Origin: Liolophura sinensis
Taxonomy: Eukaryota; Mollusca; Polyplacophora; Chitonida; Chitonidae
DNA: 64,000 bases
Direction: 5' to 3'
Assembly (NCBI RefSeq): GCF_032854445.1
Contig: NC_088304.1
Coordinates: 14,583,704-14,647,703, forward strand
Of the stretch, positions 13,392 to 26,300 are shown piece by piece (position 1 is the stretch's first letter; every line of letters starts with the position of its first letter). Below the pieces are notes generated by a model, which worked only from the letters and a program-made list of their open reading frames with translations, was not told the origin of the DNA and made no database searches. Both the position numbers and the translations under genes were made by a program.

Positions 13392-15544
13392 CGCTTATTC
13401 CAACTCTCTAACGTCGAAGGTATTTCCCGTATGATAGTCTAAGCAGTAGCCTGTGGCAGAAAAGTTGTGGACTTCGGCGATCAAGGACCAAGTGATGAAC
13501 AGCTTTCTCGGAAATTGGACATACTGGAAGAATATTTCTTCCACTGCTTGAACTCTTCACACTGCAGGCCTGCTATATCGTTTATACAGTTTCCGAGTAG
13601 CCTGCAGATGCACGGCCGAGATATTCTTGGTTCTGGTCGTTGCCTCCGGAGGGGTTGTTTTGGTGATTTTGACCCTTATTAAATGTTTACAAAATTACAA
13701 TAGGATTGTTGTACAGCTGGGTTCATGCTCAATTCTGACACAAATGGAAAGGAATCTAAGCACCACTGAGGCTGATCTAGGCATTTGTTTGTCAATTTTG
13801 TAGTGGTGGCTTCTAAGATGAGAGCAGTGCTGACCTAGTTATTGCGGTCGTCAGAAAAAGCACTTAGGCTTTAACAAGGCGTTTCAATGATTGTATTGTA
13901 TTTTATAAAAGAAAACAGAAGAAATCTTCCCTTTTATGCGAGAAGACAAGGGGAAAAATTTTAATTCTTCAGTTGTAATAAAGTTAGAGAAAAAATATTA
14001 TAACAGAAGGCTCAATTCATTTTAAGCATTGTCTGATGAGATGCCGTCTTCTCATTCTCATAAACTTTCGGCATCCCGAATGAATTTTTCACTGACTCTG
14101 ACATTTGTTATTTAGCAACTATATGCTGACTAAACGGTAACATGAACGACAAAAAATGTATTTGCATAACTTGAACAGTGTGTTTAAGTAGGTCTAACGT
14201 CTACTAGGGAGATACATGCTGTGTGGGCTGAGGCACAATTCTGTTTGAACTGACAGATCTAGGCATTTGACTGTCGCTGGACTTAATGCTTGTAATATCG
14301 TCGTTGAATATCAGGCTGTACACGGCTTGTAAATCAACTGATTTTACCTCTGTGGTGGTCCGTAATTGATGCAGGTGGGACCTGTCCTACAACACTGTGA
14401 AATGGCCCTTCGACCACACGTAAATAAATCGTTGAAATGATCTCAAAATGATGTCTTTATGCAGTAGCTCTGTATTATCATTTGTTACTTCATGGAGTGA
14501 TTGGGTAAAGGTTACTTCACAGCTTATGCCGAACAACCTGATGGCAACGGGTTAAGTTGGATAAATTCTCAAGATGGCTGCCTCGATTCACACCAGCCAT
14601 TTGTGCAGTATTGTCATTTTTTTTATTTACATGTTATTTGGTGAAATCTCATAAAAATAATAACATATGATACTTTTTAGAAAGCTTGACTATCCTGCTT
14701 TGAATTGAAATATGGTTTAGCCAGGGGCTGTCTTGTCCTTTAAAGCTGCAGTTGGAGTGACTTCAATGGTGATAGGCTGTTATAACTGGAGTGGGCTGCC
14801 ACTTAATCTAGAGGTAAACAGTTGACGGTAGAAACTACCGTCATAACCATGATTCCATAAACATGAACAAAAAATTACACAACAAAAAGCAACATCAAAT
14901 GGTACTCTTTCTTTTTCAGGCAATGTGAGCTTTGAGAGCTTTTTCCTCAACCCTTCACACATGTAGATAGGGCCTACATCGAAAAGTAAAATTAATATTT
15001 TCCGTGCACGTGTGACCCAACAAAAACAAGAACAAAGGGTACCCTTTTATTCCAGGAAATTGTGTGCTTTGACAGGGTTTAAGATCAGTCATTATCCTCA
15101 CCTCTTTATACCCGTGCAGTCATGACTATTTAAATACATACATATAATTTCAATGTCTAGCCTACCAATACCTGGAAAATGATACAAGGCCGGTAAAATC
15201 TGTGGAAGAGACAGAACGTTGCTAATTAAACATGCATCATCAAAGGCATTATGACATATCACATGCACATGAATCAAGAACGTGAAAAATGTACAATAAA
15301 AACAACTTCAGGAAAGCTTCACAATGAGAGACAATTGTCTTCTTATCACTTTACTTAATATGCTTTTATCTAAATGTACACTTAAAAAGAATGTGACACC
15401 ATGCAGTCACAGTTTCATAAGACGATAGCGTTACTTGTCTTTTCTTAAACATTGTTATTTATTATGCTGTTAGAATTTCACATGTAGAGCTGCAGAACAA
15501 AAACATATACTGAAGAAAACTGTTCCCATGACAACACCACCGTC

Positions 15545-15795
15545 ACTGGTCCTTCATAACTTCCTCAACTCATTGCAAGGGGCAGTCACCCTGCTGTCGT
15601 CATTGGACAAAGACGCACAGATTTTACTGACTGACTGTAGACCAGAGCATACGCTGAAGGAAACTGCTTCGATGATGGCATAAGTACTTGATAATGTCCT
15701 CCACTGGTTGCAAAAGGGACAGTCACTCTGCTGTCCAAAATGGATGCAAAATCTGCGCGTTTTTACTGATTGACTATCAAAATCACATATGCATT
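15545..15795. repeat. Diverged direct duplication
   Basis: Two copies (about 15548-15645 and 15700-15790) share CATTGCAAGGGGCAGTCACC / GTTGCAAAAGGGACAGTCAC, CTGCTGTC and a TTTACTGA-TGACT segment. No gene recognised. Confidence 0.7.
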
Positions 15796-18700
15796 TATAT
15801 GTACATAATGCTGCCATGGGAACCTTCCCTGCCTTAAGCATAAAGTCAAGTCAAAGCTGAGTAGTTTGTTGTTCATTCCTACCTCTGCATTGATGTTCCT
15901 TGGGCAAATGGTAACACAGTACTCATCCATTCCAAAAGAACAATGATCAGGTCAGCCTGGAACCGAGTTAGAACTGTGATCGAAAATGTACGCCATTCAT
16001 AGAGCCCTTGGCTGCCTTGACAATGAGCAGAAATTGTAACCATGTTGACAATGTTACTATACAAATGCAAGGAAAATAAAAACAAGCATGTGGAGAAACA
16101 GCGGAAGAAAGTATAATAATAATAGTAATAATAATATAAAAAAAAGCTATTATGCAAATAGTCTACTAAAGTACTAAATGTGGCCAACAGTGCTGATATC
16201 ACAGAAAATATATAGCACAGATCAATTGCTGACACAATGTCATCAAAAACTTCAGATCCATCTGAGAAAGGTTCAAAACAACAAATAGAAACTGATATGT
16301 AAATTATGACCAATGATCAATTGAAAACCAAATTTAAAGTACCTATACCAAAATAAAAGTGGCGTCAGAAAAATGACTAGATTCCCACCACTGTCTGGAG
16401 TTATTGTATTCTTCATACGATGTGACTGTCACATCATATAAGGCATATACATGTTACTGATATAATCCTAAAAAAAAGCAAATTATTAAATGTCCCCTGA
16501 TCATCTCTCTCCATTGCCAAATTGCTCAAGAACTTGAGACAAGACACAAGTACCACATTATAAATGAACAGCAGTTTGCTGAGACACTTGTTCAGAAAAC
16601 AACTGAGAAGCGTGTGACTGATACTCAACAAAAGGTAGGAAATTACAAAAGTTTCACCAGTAAAAAATAATCAATGTCAACTAACAAAAGTGGCCAATCA
16701 GAAGCCTCGATCTCATCGGATTTACATATGTCAATGTCAGGAAGGTTTATACAGTACTATGTATTCTAATTCAATAAAAACCAGTACCTATAAATACACT
16801 TAAACACATGGTTATACATATATACATAGGTATGTATATGTTAAAACATACAGTGAAGTTGTGAAATTTAATATGAATATCATGAAGAGACCATACCGGA
16901 ATATGGATTGTCCCATGATATGGCTGAAAGATAAGTACGTAATAGATACCTGCTGTCTTGGCAAAAGATTATGTTTATAACATGGGTGATGCAGTTTCAT
17001 TCTACAGGTACAATGTAACCAGAAAATACCATTATGATAAAATGTAAACCACTTTGTTACTGCTGATCTACCACACAGAATAATAAGGTCATATATGTTT
17101 ATCTTCCTAGTCAAAACTAGTGTCGGAAGAATTCTTCAATAATTGAACTCCAACTAGAAAGGACTTCTTCAGCTCTGCTTGATTTAAGGTGTCACCTACA
17201 TGGAGACACCTGTATATGGAGACAGTCATAACCACTATAAACCTGTCTAATGTGTGAGATGAACTGTTTACGATGACGATTTATGTTGAACTGGACTGAG
17301 AAACAAGCAGATCAAAGCAGTTCTACGCAAAACCTATGTCTGCAGGACAGACGAGCTAAGAGATCAGACTGAGCCCAACAGCAAGTTTTAACTCAATCTA
17401 GACAATCAGTCAATCAGCTAACAAAGCCTGAGCAACATTTTATAAGGCAGTACCCAAGATCCAGTGTCACACAGTGTACTTTTGATGTCAAGTAATATCT
17501 CAGATTCATTGTGATTTTAGCAAAACGGCATGAAACAAATAGGCCTACAACTGAATAACAGTCATGGCCATTCAAATGATCTGTAATTCCATGCCAGTCA
17601 AAATACTACATCAGCCTTATTAAAAAAAACTTGAAATTTTCGGATGCTGTCACTCAGCCCATCAAGTCAGCCCCAGAAGTGACCACGTTTGAATAAGGAC
17701 ACATATGCTGGGTGCGGCCATTGCTAATTGGTCAATTGCAGCTGCACGTCTTGTTTGAGCGTGTACAACTACAACAATTACTTATTTCACATCTTAAGTG
17801 AGACAAGCATAAAGCTTTGAATATATTTATATTAAAATTGTTGCTACATTTGCATGAAAAACTGCAGAGATTTTCCAAATATCATTTTGTTTCTTCATAA
17901 CAATACTCAGCTAATTCTAATCTGCTATTATAAACGCATTGTAAAAATAGTCTGGCTCCATATCTTGTCAAGGAAAATGACATAATAGCCAAAGTGAAAG
18001 GCCAAAAAAAATCCCATTCTTTTTTCACATGGCAGATCCTGATTCTGGTTCTCAGCAGATTGATGGTCAGTCAGTTCAAAGGGAGGTAATTCTCTCCTGG
18101 GTTTTAAAATATCATCTTAAAAGGCTGGTCTTCATTAGACCTAGCAAACACGACAGCAAATCACATCATCTATTGATAAGGACATCACTTAATATCATGA
18201 AATGCAACTTTCATTAAGGACAATGCAGTATTTTCTTCCTATAAAGGAAATTGTTGTACAGTGTACATATTTGCTGTTGTGGTTGTCATGACTACGTGCA
18301 GAATAAAGTCAACTCGACAAACAGTGTCTTCTGGTACATCTGGTATACGGGTAGCTATAAACATGCTTCTCACAATAGGCCAATAAGGGACCTATCACAA
18401 ACAATTGGTAAACACGGCCTATTATTCATAGTTCATTCCTGTAAAATGTTTGGCACAAGTTGGCCAGTTCTGTTTGATTCTGTTTTCATAAAATGCTTGT
18501 CTTCTCACAGGACAAAAAGTATCCATTCTATAAAATAGACAAAGAAAGAGGGTAAAATGCAAACACTTTTTTTCAAATTTCATTTAGGTTAACTTTCTAT
18601 ACATATTATGTACAAAAGAAATGATGTCAGCCATGTACAATGTACATTGATTGAGATGATGAAGGAATTCTTTAAAGGTACCCATAAACGTAATAGTTCC

Positions 18701-19473
18701 AGTCTCTTGTTCCTATTAAAGATACAGACACATAACCGTATCATAGTTGTATCATAGGCTACTTGTATGAGCAGTCACTCTCTACAACATTGTAGTGTTT
18801 ACATCTACATGTACTTGTGCAAAATACACTTCAGTCCACGGGAGATGCCTAATATGTCAAACCTACATGTATGCACATAATTCTAAAATTTACATCCTTA
18901 TCTAAGGTAATAATAAAATAACAAAAAATACATGCACACACTTTTTAACAAGTACATTCTGTAAACTTGTACTAAACTCTGAGGACAGATTTAGAGACAA
19001 TGACATAAACAGAGCAACAGGGAGACAGTAAGACAGGAAAAAACAATTTGAGACAATGGTGATAGTCTTGTGTCAAAAGATAAACAGAACAAAACAAAAA
19101 TATGAAGGTATGTAATCTCCGTTTTAGCTCATACCACACTATTATTATAAACTGCTCACGGGACATTTTTGGAATGGTTTAATCCAGACAGGTAGTCCTG
19201 GCTGAAAGCTGCTCAGTTTTCTGCAGCTAACTCAAAACTTCCAGTTCCAAGTCTTAGGGCAATAATGAACAGTAACTGTACAACAGACATAACAATGGCA
19301 ATATGCCAAGATTGTAGACATGTACATGTATATATGTGTGTCATCCTCTAAATCCTGAACAAATTCAACCAATGAAGTAGCGGCTGCAATTCAAAAAAAC
19401 AAATCCATCAGATTTTAAAGTGAAATGTATTGTTTAGGTAGGAGCACATACTGTATGAACTTCACAGAAATTC

Positions 19474-19762
19474 GAGGCCTCCGTGGCTCAGTCGGTTAGC
19501 GCGCTAGCGCAGCGTAATAACCCTGAAGCCTCTCACTAATGCAGTCGCTGTGAGTTCAAGTCCAGCTCATGCTGGCTTCCTCGCCGGCCGTAAGTGGGAA
19601 GGTCTTCCAGCAACCTGCGGATGGTTGTGGGTTTCCCCCAGGTTCTGCCCGGTTTCCTCCCACCATAATAATGCTGGCTGCCGTTGTATAAGTGAAATAT
19701 TCTTGAGTCAGCGTAAAACGCCAATCAAATAAAATAAATTTTAACAAATAAATAAATCAAAG
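19474..19762 (+). mobile_element. Full-length tRNA-derived SINE with target duplication
   Basis: Head contains a Pol III box A-like TGGCTCAGTCGGTTAGCGC and box B-like GAGTTCAAGTCCAGC, a conserved body (CAACCTGCGGATGG, CTCCCACCATAA, GTGAAATATTCTTGAG) and an AATAAA-rich tail. The 8-bp duplication AGAAATTC flanks it (19466-19473 and 19763-19770). This is the reference copy for the family here. Confidence 0.92.
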
Positions 19763-20012
19763 AAATTCCCTGACCAGATCAGGTAACATTCCAGTAATAT
19801 GCCAACACATGCCCTATGTCTGTGGTCGAATTTGTTCATGATTTAGAATATGTATGTAGGAAATGGACTTTTACCATGAGGAATGCACGAAACAGAGACA
19901 AGATATCATGTTGTACTTATCTGTTGAACATATGTATACAGTAATGTTTACACCAATTATTAGTCGGATATTATACCTGTACATGACGATAAGAGATTGT
20001 TCATGGCCTGCC

Positions 20013-20369
20013 CTATACCGCAGAATCACGAGAAAACGTGGGAATTTTGGGTCTAGGGGAAGTCCCCCTAGCTCGTACAGCCTTGCCCACAGATGACTGG
20101 TTGGTTTCTAAAACAGTGTTACCAGCATCTGAGACAGCGATAGTGATTGGCTGATCAAAGTTGTCACAGACAGTGATGGATGATGTCCCTTGCTTACGGC
20201 TCTTGTGGGGTAGAGAAGCAGTCCTCCGTGCCATACGCTTGCCCTCAGACTGGGTGGGCAAACTAAAGCAGCTCTTACGGATGAAGAGTCGGGCATTCCC
20301 CACGGCCGGGCGCGAGCCACCAGGGGTAGTGAGGATGTTAAGATGAGCAGCGTAACCATCAGTAAGCAC
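20013..20369 (-). CDS. PITPNM: PITPNM exon 21 (C terminus, stop codon)
   Basis: Translates [20 protein letters not shown], then [14 protein letters not shown] and a basic, Ser/Thr-rich tail ending PTFSRDSAV and TAG (20013-20015). GYAAHL and R(L/M)xxRKxxF are conserved near the family C terminus; the tail is not. Acceptor CATGTCTGCAG, phase 0. Intron 20 (20370-21598) contains an unnamed dispersed repeat and an old SINE-like remnant ending near 21490. Confidence 0.95.
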   Translation of the reverse strand: MLTDGYAAHLNILTTPGGSRPAVGNARLFIRKSCFSLPTQSEGKRMARRTASLPHKSRKQGTSSITVCDNFDQPITIAVSDAGNTVLETNQSSVGKAVRARGTSPRPKIPTFSRDSAV

Positions 20370-23300
20370 CTGCAGACATGAAAACATATACATTACAGGT
20401 CTCCTACAAATCACAGACATGTAGTGTATTACTTGATCATTGTCATCTCATAATACTTCCATGAAACGAACTAAACAAGGGCCTACAATGGCTCAGGTAT
20501 TTGAACAGCCTGTAGGAGACACATGAATACAGAACTTCGGCTCAATACATGTACTGTAAAGTACTGAAATTGTGAACTTTGTGCTTTACATGCATGTAAA
20601 ACTTCAGGACAAGGTCAATACATGCAGTGCTTTTGAGATACCACCCCTAACATTTTGTTTAATTTAGATTTAAATACACAATACGCTGAGTCAGGAATTT
20701 AGTAACTTATAATATTTAATATGTACATGTATATGTACACTCCAAATCAACAATCTCCCTCGTGTTATTGTACTCTACATGTATTCCAACCCTGATCTTA
20801 ATACATGCAGAACTTTTTAAGATACCACCCTAAGATTTTGTTTAACATTGTTTTACCTTGTACGTTGCACAGGTGAGCTAAAAATCATGACCTTGACCAA
20901 CAAGGTCCCAAAACCAAAACATACTATCGCACCTCTGACTGCAGCATGACTGTATTTAACCTATAGTTGGGTATGACAAAATGCTCTCTTAGAAACACAT
21001 AAAGGCCTTATATCTGATGTCAACACTGTAGTTTTTCTTTATCAGAAATGAATTAAACTTCAAGAAAAAGTCTGAAGTGGCCTTATAAGGTGGATGAATC
21101 TGCCACAATCAAGAGAAAGACACCATGTGAAAAACGCTGAGCTTTTAGGTGAAATACAGTACATGTAATTCAGGAGGTAATCAGTCAACTAACAGGCAAA
21201 GCCCAGTTGTTTACTCCAGGAACTGCGATTTCATGTGACATATGACATAGACAGCTCAGGTTTTACTGTCTATGCTGTAGTATTGGATAACAGATATTCA
21301 AACCATGCTGCAGGAGGACCAGTAGCCTTCAATGAACATTAGAAATCCCAAATCGTCTCACTGTCACCAAGGTGCAGGAGTATCAAGAGCGGGGAAAATC
21401 CACTAATTGGCAGTCCAAGGCTGGGTTTGAACCCACATCTAACGATTAAAAGACAAGCATCATAACAACCAAGTCACACACCGCGCCACATTACCAGAAA
21501 GCATCCTAGCAAAATTCGCAGATGTAATGCTTTCTTGTCGGTAACTGTGTTTGATACCGACTGTGCTGATTCTCACACACTGACATTCTTCCACTCACCT
21601 GAGCTTGAGTGTGCTGTTTCTTGGAGGTTTTGCCCACGATGTAAATCTGCTGAGGTAATAAGCCCAACTCCTTGTACACGGCTATGTCTTTACTTGATCC
21701 ATAGGCTGCCTTAAACTGCACTCCAGCCTGGTGAGAACAAAGTGAATCTTTGAGTCTTTGATTAATAATGGCATGAAAGCAATAATTCCATACAAAAATG
21801 ATGAACAACTGAAAACAGTTGTTGTTCATATTTACAGGTTACTGAATAAATGCAAGCTGATGCGGACGAAATCTATTTTAGCTTGTCGCAGAAGTGTGAA
21901 CAAGCTTAATATTTACTATACACCAAATATTAATTAATTCAACTAGGACACAAAATTTAGTCACCTAAAATGAATGACTGACACATAATTTTAAGACTGT
22001 AAAATTGGTAGTAATTTGTGATGAATGGTGCAAGAATATGTAGTGAGAGAAAATTAGCGGTGTTACCAAATGACGCCACAATAATGACTCGTTTGCGACG
22101 TGCAATATGAATGTCGAAAATTGGCAACATGCAATATGAAACATATCTATGCAGGACGATCGCAGCAACGTTGAAAGACAGGTAAATGTACAAGGTGTAG
22201 AGTAAACCTGTATATTTTCATTTAACTGATTTGAGTTATTATTAGACAGTGTTACTGGTACGCTGAAATTAAATATTTAAAAGATATTTATTAAAATATT
22301 AGGGTACATCATATACAAATTATATTTAATGTGGTTTTCCAGTTTTAACTGATTATTTTTTTCTTCATTTTTTCGCTAGTTTTCAAAAGCGTCTATTTCC
22401 TGTTTGCCCTGAATTTTTCAAGTTATCATTCTCATTAAATTGGATTAATATACAGCAAGCTTTTGAATGGGATGGATGAAGGCACGATGCTGCCACACAT
22501 TCATGTCATATCTTCATACAACATACAAAAAACAGAATAAAAAAAATGTCACAATTCAAGTCAATGATATTGCACCAATCATCATTTATCTGAAAGGCCG
22601 CGGACTCTGCTCGGTTTCCTCCCACCATAATGCTGGTTGCCATCGTATAAGGGAAATATTCTGGAGTACAGCATAAAACACCAATCAAAGAAATAAATAA
22701 ATTACCTCTCAGATTCGTTTCTGATTTGACAATGTACAAGTACATGTAGGCCGAACAAATATCCTCTTCCTCAAATATTACAATTTTCTAACATACCTTG
22801 ATCTTCATCACATATACGTATAGTAAGGGATAGACCATAGTACAATTATTTCATATCTACAAGCTATTGATACAACCACATGTACAATAATGGTCAAATT
22901 TCTGATTGGTGGACATTACATGTACAAGTAGGATTCCTTTAACATTATTAGGTATGTGTGTACTCACCTCAGTCTGCAAACTTTTGAGATAGTTGAGTTT
23001 CTGACGCAGTGGATCTTTGCAGAGTCCGTCCATGAAGGCGACCATACCGTGAGGAAAGTTATGCTGAGCCATCCAGGTGATGACCTTCTTATGCTGCATG
23101 TCAGGCCTGGCTGTCACATAGAGGATCAGGTACCCCAGCTCCTGCCAGTGTCTGCTCAAATACACACACGCACATAGTACATTATCCTTATCATTTATAC
23201 TACATCCAGGTGATGACCTTCTTGTGCTGCATGTCAGGCCTGGCTGTCACATAGAGGATCAGGTACCCCAGCTCCTGCCAGTGTCTGCTCAAATACACAC

Positions 23301-26300
23301 ACACACACTACATTATCCTTATCATTTATACTACATTCAGGTGATGACCTTCTTGTGCTGCATGTCAGGCCTGGCTGTCACATAGAGGATCAGGTACCCC
23401 AGCTCCTGCCAGTGTCTGCTCAAATACACACACACACACTACATTATCCTTATCATTTATACTACATTCAGGTGATGACCTTCTTGTGCTGCATGTTAGG
23501 CCTGGCTGTCACATAGAGGATCAGGTACCCCAGCTCCTGCCAGTGTCTGCTCAAATACACACACACACACTACATTATCCTTATCATTTATACTACATCC
23601 AAGTGATGACCTTCTTGTGCTGCATGTCAGGCCTGGCTGTCACATAGAGGATCAGGTACCCCAGCTCCTGCCAGTGTCTGCTCAAATACACACACACACA
23701 CTACATTATCCTTATCATTTATACTATATTCAGGTGATGACCTTCTTGTGCTGCATGTTAGGCCTGGCTGTCACATAGAGGATCAGGTACCCCAGCTCCT
23801 GCCAGTGTCTGCTCAAATACACACACACACACAGTACAAGTTCAGAGCTTGGAGTCCGATCCGACAAGACCCAGGGCCCCATTTCACAAAGCACAACTTT
23901 CATGTCGATCAGTACTGTCGGTATTACGTACTACATGAATGTAGCGCTACATGCGCTTTGTGAAACGAGGCCATTATCTCTTATTATATCATGCTATTAG
24001 ACGTACATACATAAAAACATAATAATTGCTGTAGTGATGACCCACCTGACCACATCAACCGCACCAGCTCTGACTTTTGGATCTTTGCCCATAATGGAGA
24101 CGCTGGCTGTGAAGGAGCCATCAATGCTGAACACCACAGTCTCTGTCTTTGGGGGTAACACCGTCAGGAAGAAGTCTGTGTATGTATGGTCACCTCTACA
24201 AACAGAGAAACACTGGGAAATTGTAGCGGGTCTTCAACACAAAATTCCTCAGTGATGTCCCAGTGCAGCATGATATTCCATTAGCATTTTTTATATTTGC
24301 ACTGGGAAAATCTGGTTTGACAAACAAATAGGACAATATACACTTTCAGATTAATATTCTAAAAGCATAAAAACACATAAATAAACAAAATTGATAACAC
24401 AAACAATTTTTAAAATTAAAGTTAAGCAATATACATTCAACAATTCAAACAATATCATTTTAACATTTTAACAATTTAACATACAGATTAAACATGTTTT
24501 CAAACTTCATCACAAGGATGCATATTTGACACTATGGTGAGGTCTGGCTCAATTACCTGACAATCAGCTTAACAGGGTACATGCCCTGGCTGAGCCTTTT
24601 CTCACTGGGCACTGTGAAGGTAAGACGGCCATGACTGTCAGTGATGGCCATCCCATAATACACCCACTCCCCAGATGGAGGCTGGTTCATGATGTGTACA
24701 TCCACCTGAAATAAGATGTCAGTGATACTGTATAGTTTATTCATTACCTGTCGCTGTGAGTTCAAGACTAGCTCATGCTGCCTTCCTCTCCGGCCGTACG
24801 TGGGAAGGTCTGCCAGCAACCTGCGGATGGTCGTGGGTTTTCCCCGGGCTCTGCCCGGTTTCCACCCACCATAATGCTGGCCGCCGTCGTATAAGTGAAA
24901 TATTCTTGAGTACGGCGTAAAACACCAATCAAAAAAAAAAAAAAAAAAAAATTTATTACCTGCACCACAGAATGTTTTGCCGCTAGTTATTTTATTGTGA
25001 GCCTTTGCATGTCAGCAATTTTAGGGAAAAAAGTTATGCACAGATTTGGATAAAATTTAATGCAGATTCGATGTGGGCTATTAAAGGATCAACACAACAA
25101 ATTTTAGTGGTGGTCAGATTTAATCCGGGAATGTTTATCTGAGTAGTCACTACTAAGAGTTATGGCAAAAATGCAAAGTACTGCCCGTTTGTGTAGTTCA
25201 TCTCTATTGATAGAGGGAATTCGTACAGTTTGCTTCGGCCAAAGTTTACCCTCTAAGATGTCTACTAAGTGTTCATTTGGACGTTTTATGAAAATCCTTA
25301 TGATTGATGCTCATTGACCAATCTTCCCCTCCGGCTGTACGTGGGAAGGTCTACCAGCAACCTGCGGATGGTCGTAGGTTTCCGCCAGGCTCTGCCCGGT
25401 TTCCTCCCACCATAACGCTGGTTGCCGTCGTATAAGTGAAATATTCCTGAATACGGCGTAAATCACCAATCAAATAAATAAATAAATCAATGACCCATCC
25501 ACTTTGCTCACCTTTTCTCCCGTCAGTGCTGTCATATCCAGAGGACCATACATGAACTTAGCATGGAGCTGTTGTTCCGTGTCTTCAAGAACTATCACAT
25601 CATTGGCACGGTGATTGGGGGTCAGGTTCTACATGCAACAACAAAAACACAATACAAGATAGGTTCTCAAACACATAGCAAATTTTAATACACAACAGCA
25701 TTATAGTTAATCAGTTTATAAATGTATTATACAGGTATATGTAGCTTGCTGGTCAGAAAATTTCAACACAGGTTATAAGAAACCTGGAAGCTTGCCCATT
25801 ACCAAAGTGCATCAGCTGACTGGATCGGACACCAACAAGAGAAATCTACAAGACCAAAACCTGATATTTGTGCCAAAATTCATGTATTATTTCAGATCTA
25901 AATGCTTCACATCTTCAAGGCATGTTCATATTCAAGCTTATTAGTGAAAAATGTAAGACTAGTTTACCCAAACACATAAAACCTCTCTTTGAGATATCAT
26001 GTACTGAAATTGGCACACAACCTCTTAATTTTCAAGAAAATCAAAATTCCACTGAAATCTTGAAATGAAGTCAAAAACTTGGTAATGTTGAAAACAACAA
26101 TTCATAGATAATAATCTGAGAACTATAAAGAGGTCTACACCTTCAAAACACGCTAATCAAGAAAAGCAACTGTAAGCTTTCGTAAATAATATTGTCTGCA
26201 GGTTATACCCCTAAAGGAACGACATTTAGGAGAAATTCTCCGACAACTTCATTTACATGTACTAAGTTTTGCAAAAGTGGGCCTACGACTGTAATCTTAA

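Noticed and set aside
13467-13682. 71-codon frame starting MDFGDQGPSDEQLSRKL
   Set aside because: No family recognised, no splice context and a length expected by chance; it may lie in the 3' UTR.
15879-16313. 144-codon minus frame with a Tyr run
   Set aside because: Low-complexity AT-rich sequence; the Tyr run comes from an ATA/ATT microsatellite.
19474-19560. tRNA genes suggested by box A and box B words in several places
   Set aside because: They are heads of SINEs: followed each time by the same body and tail, with no cloverleaf acceptor stem.
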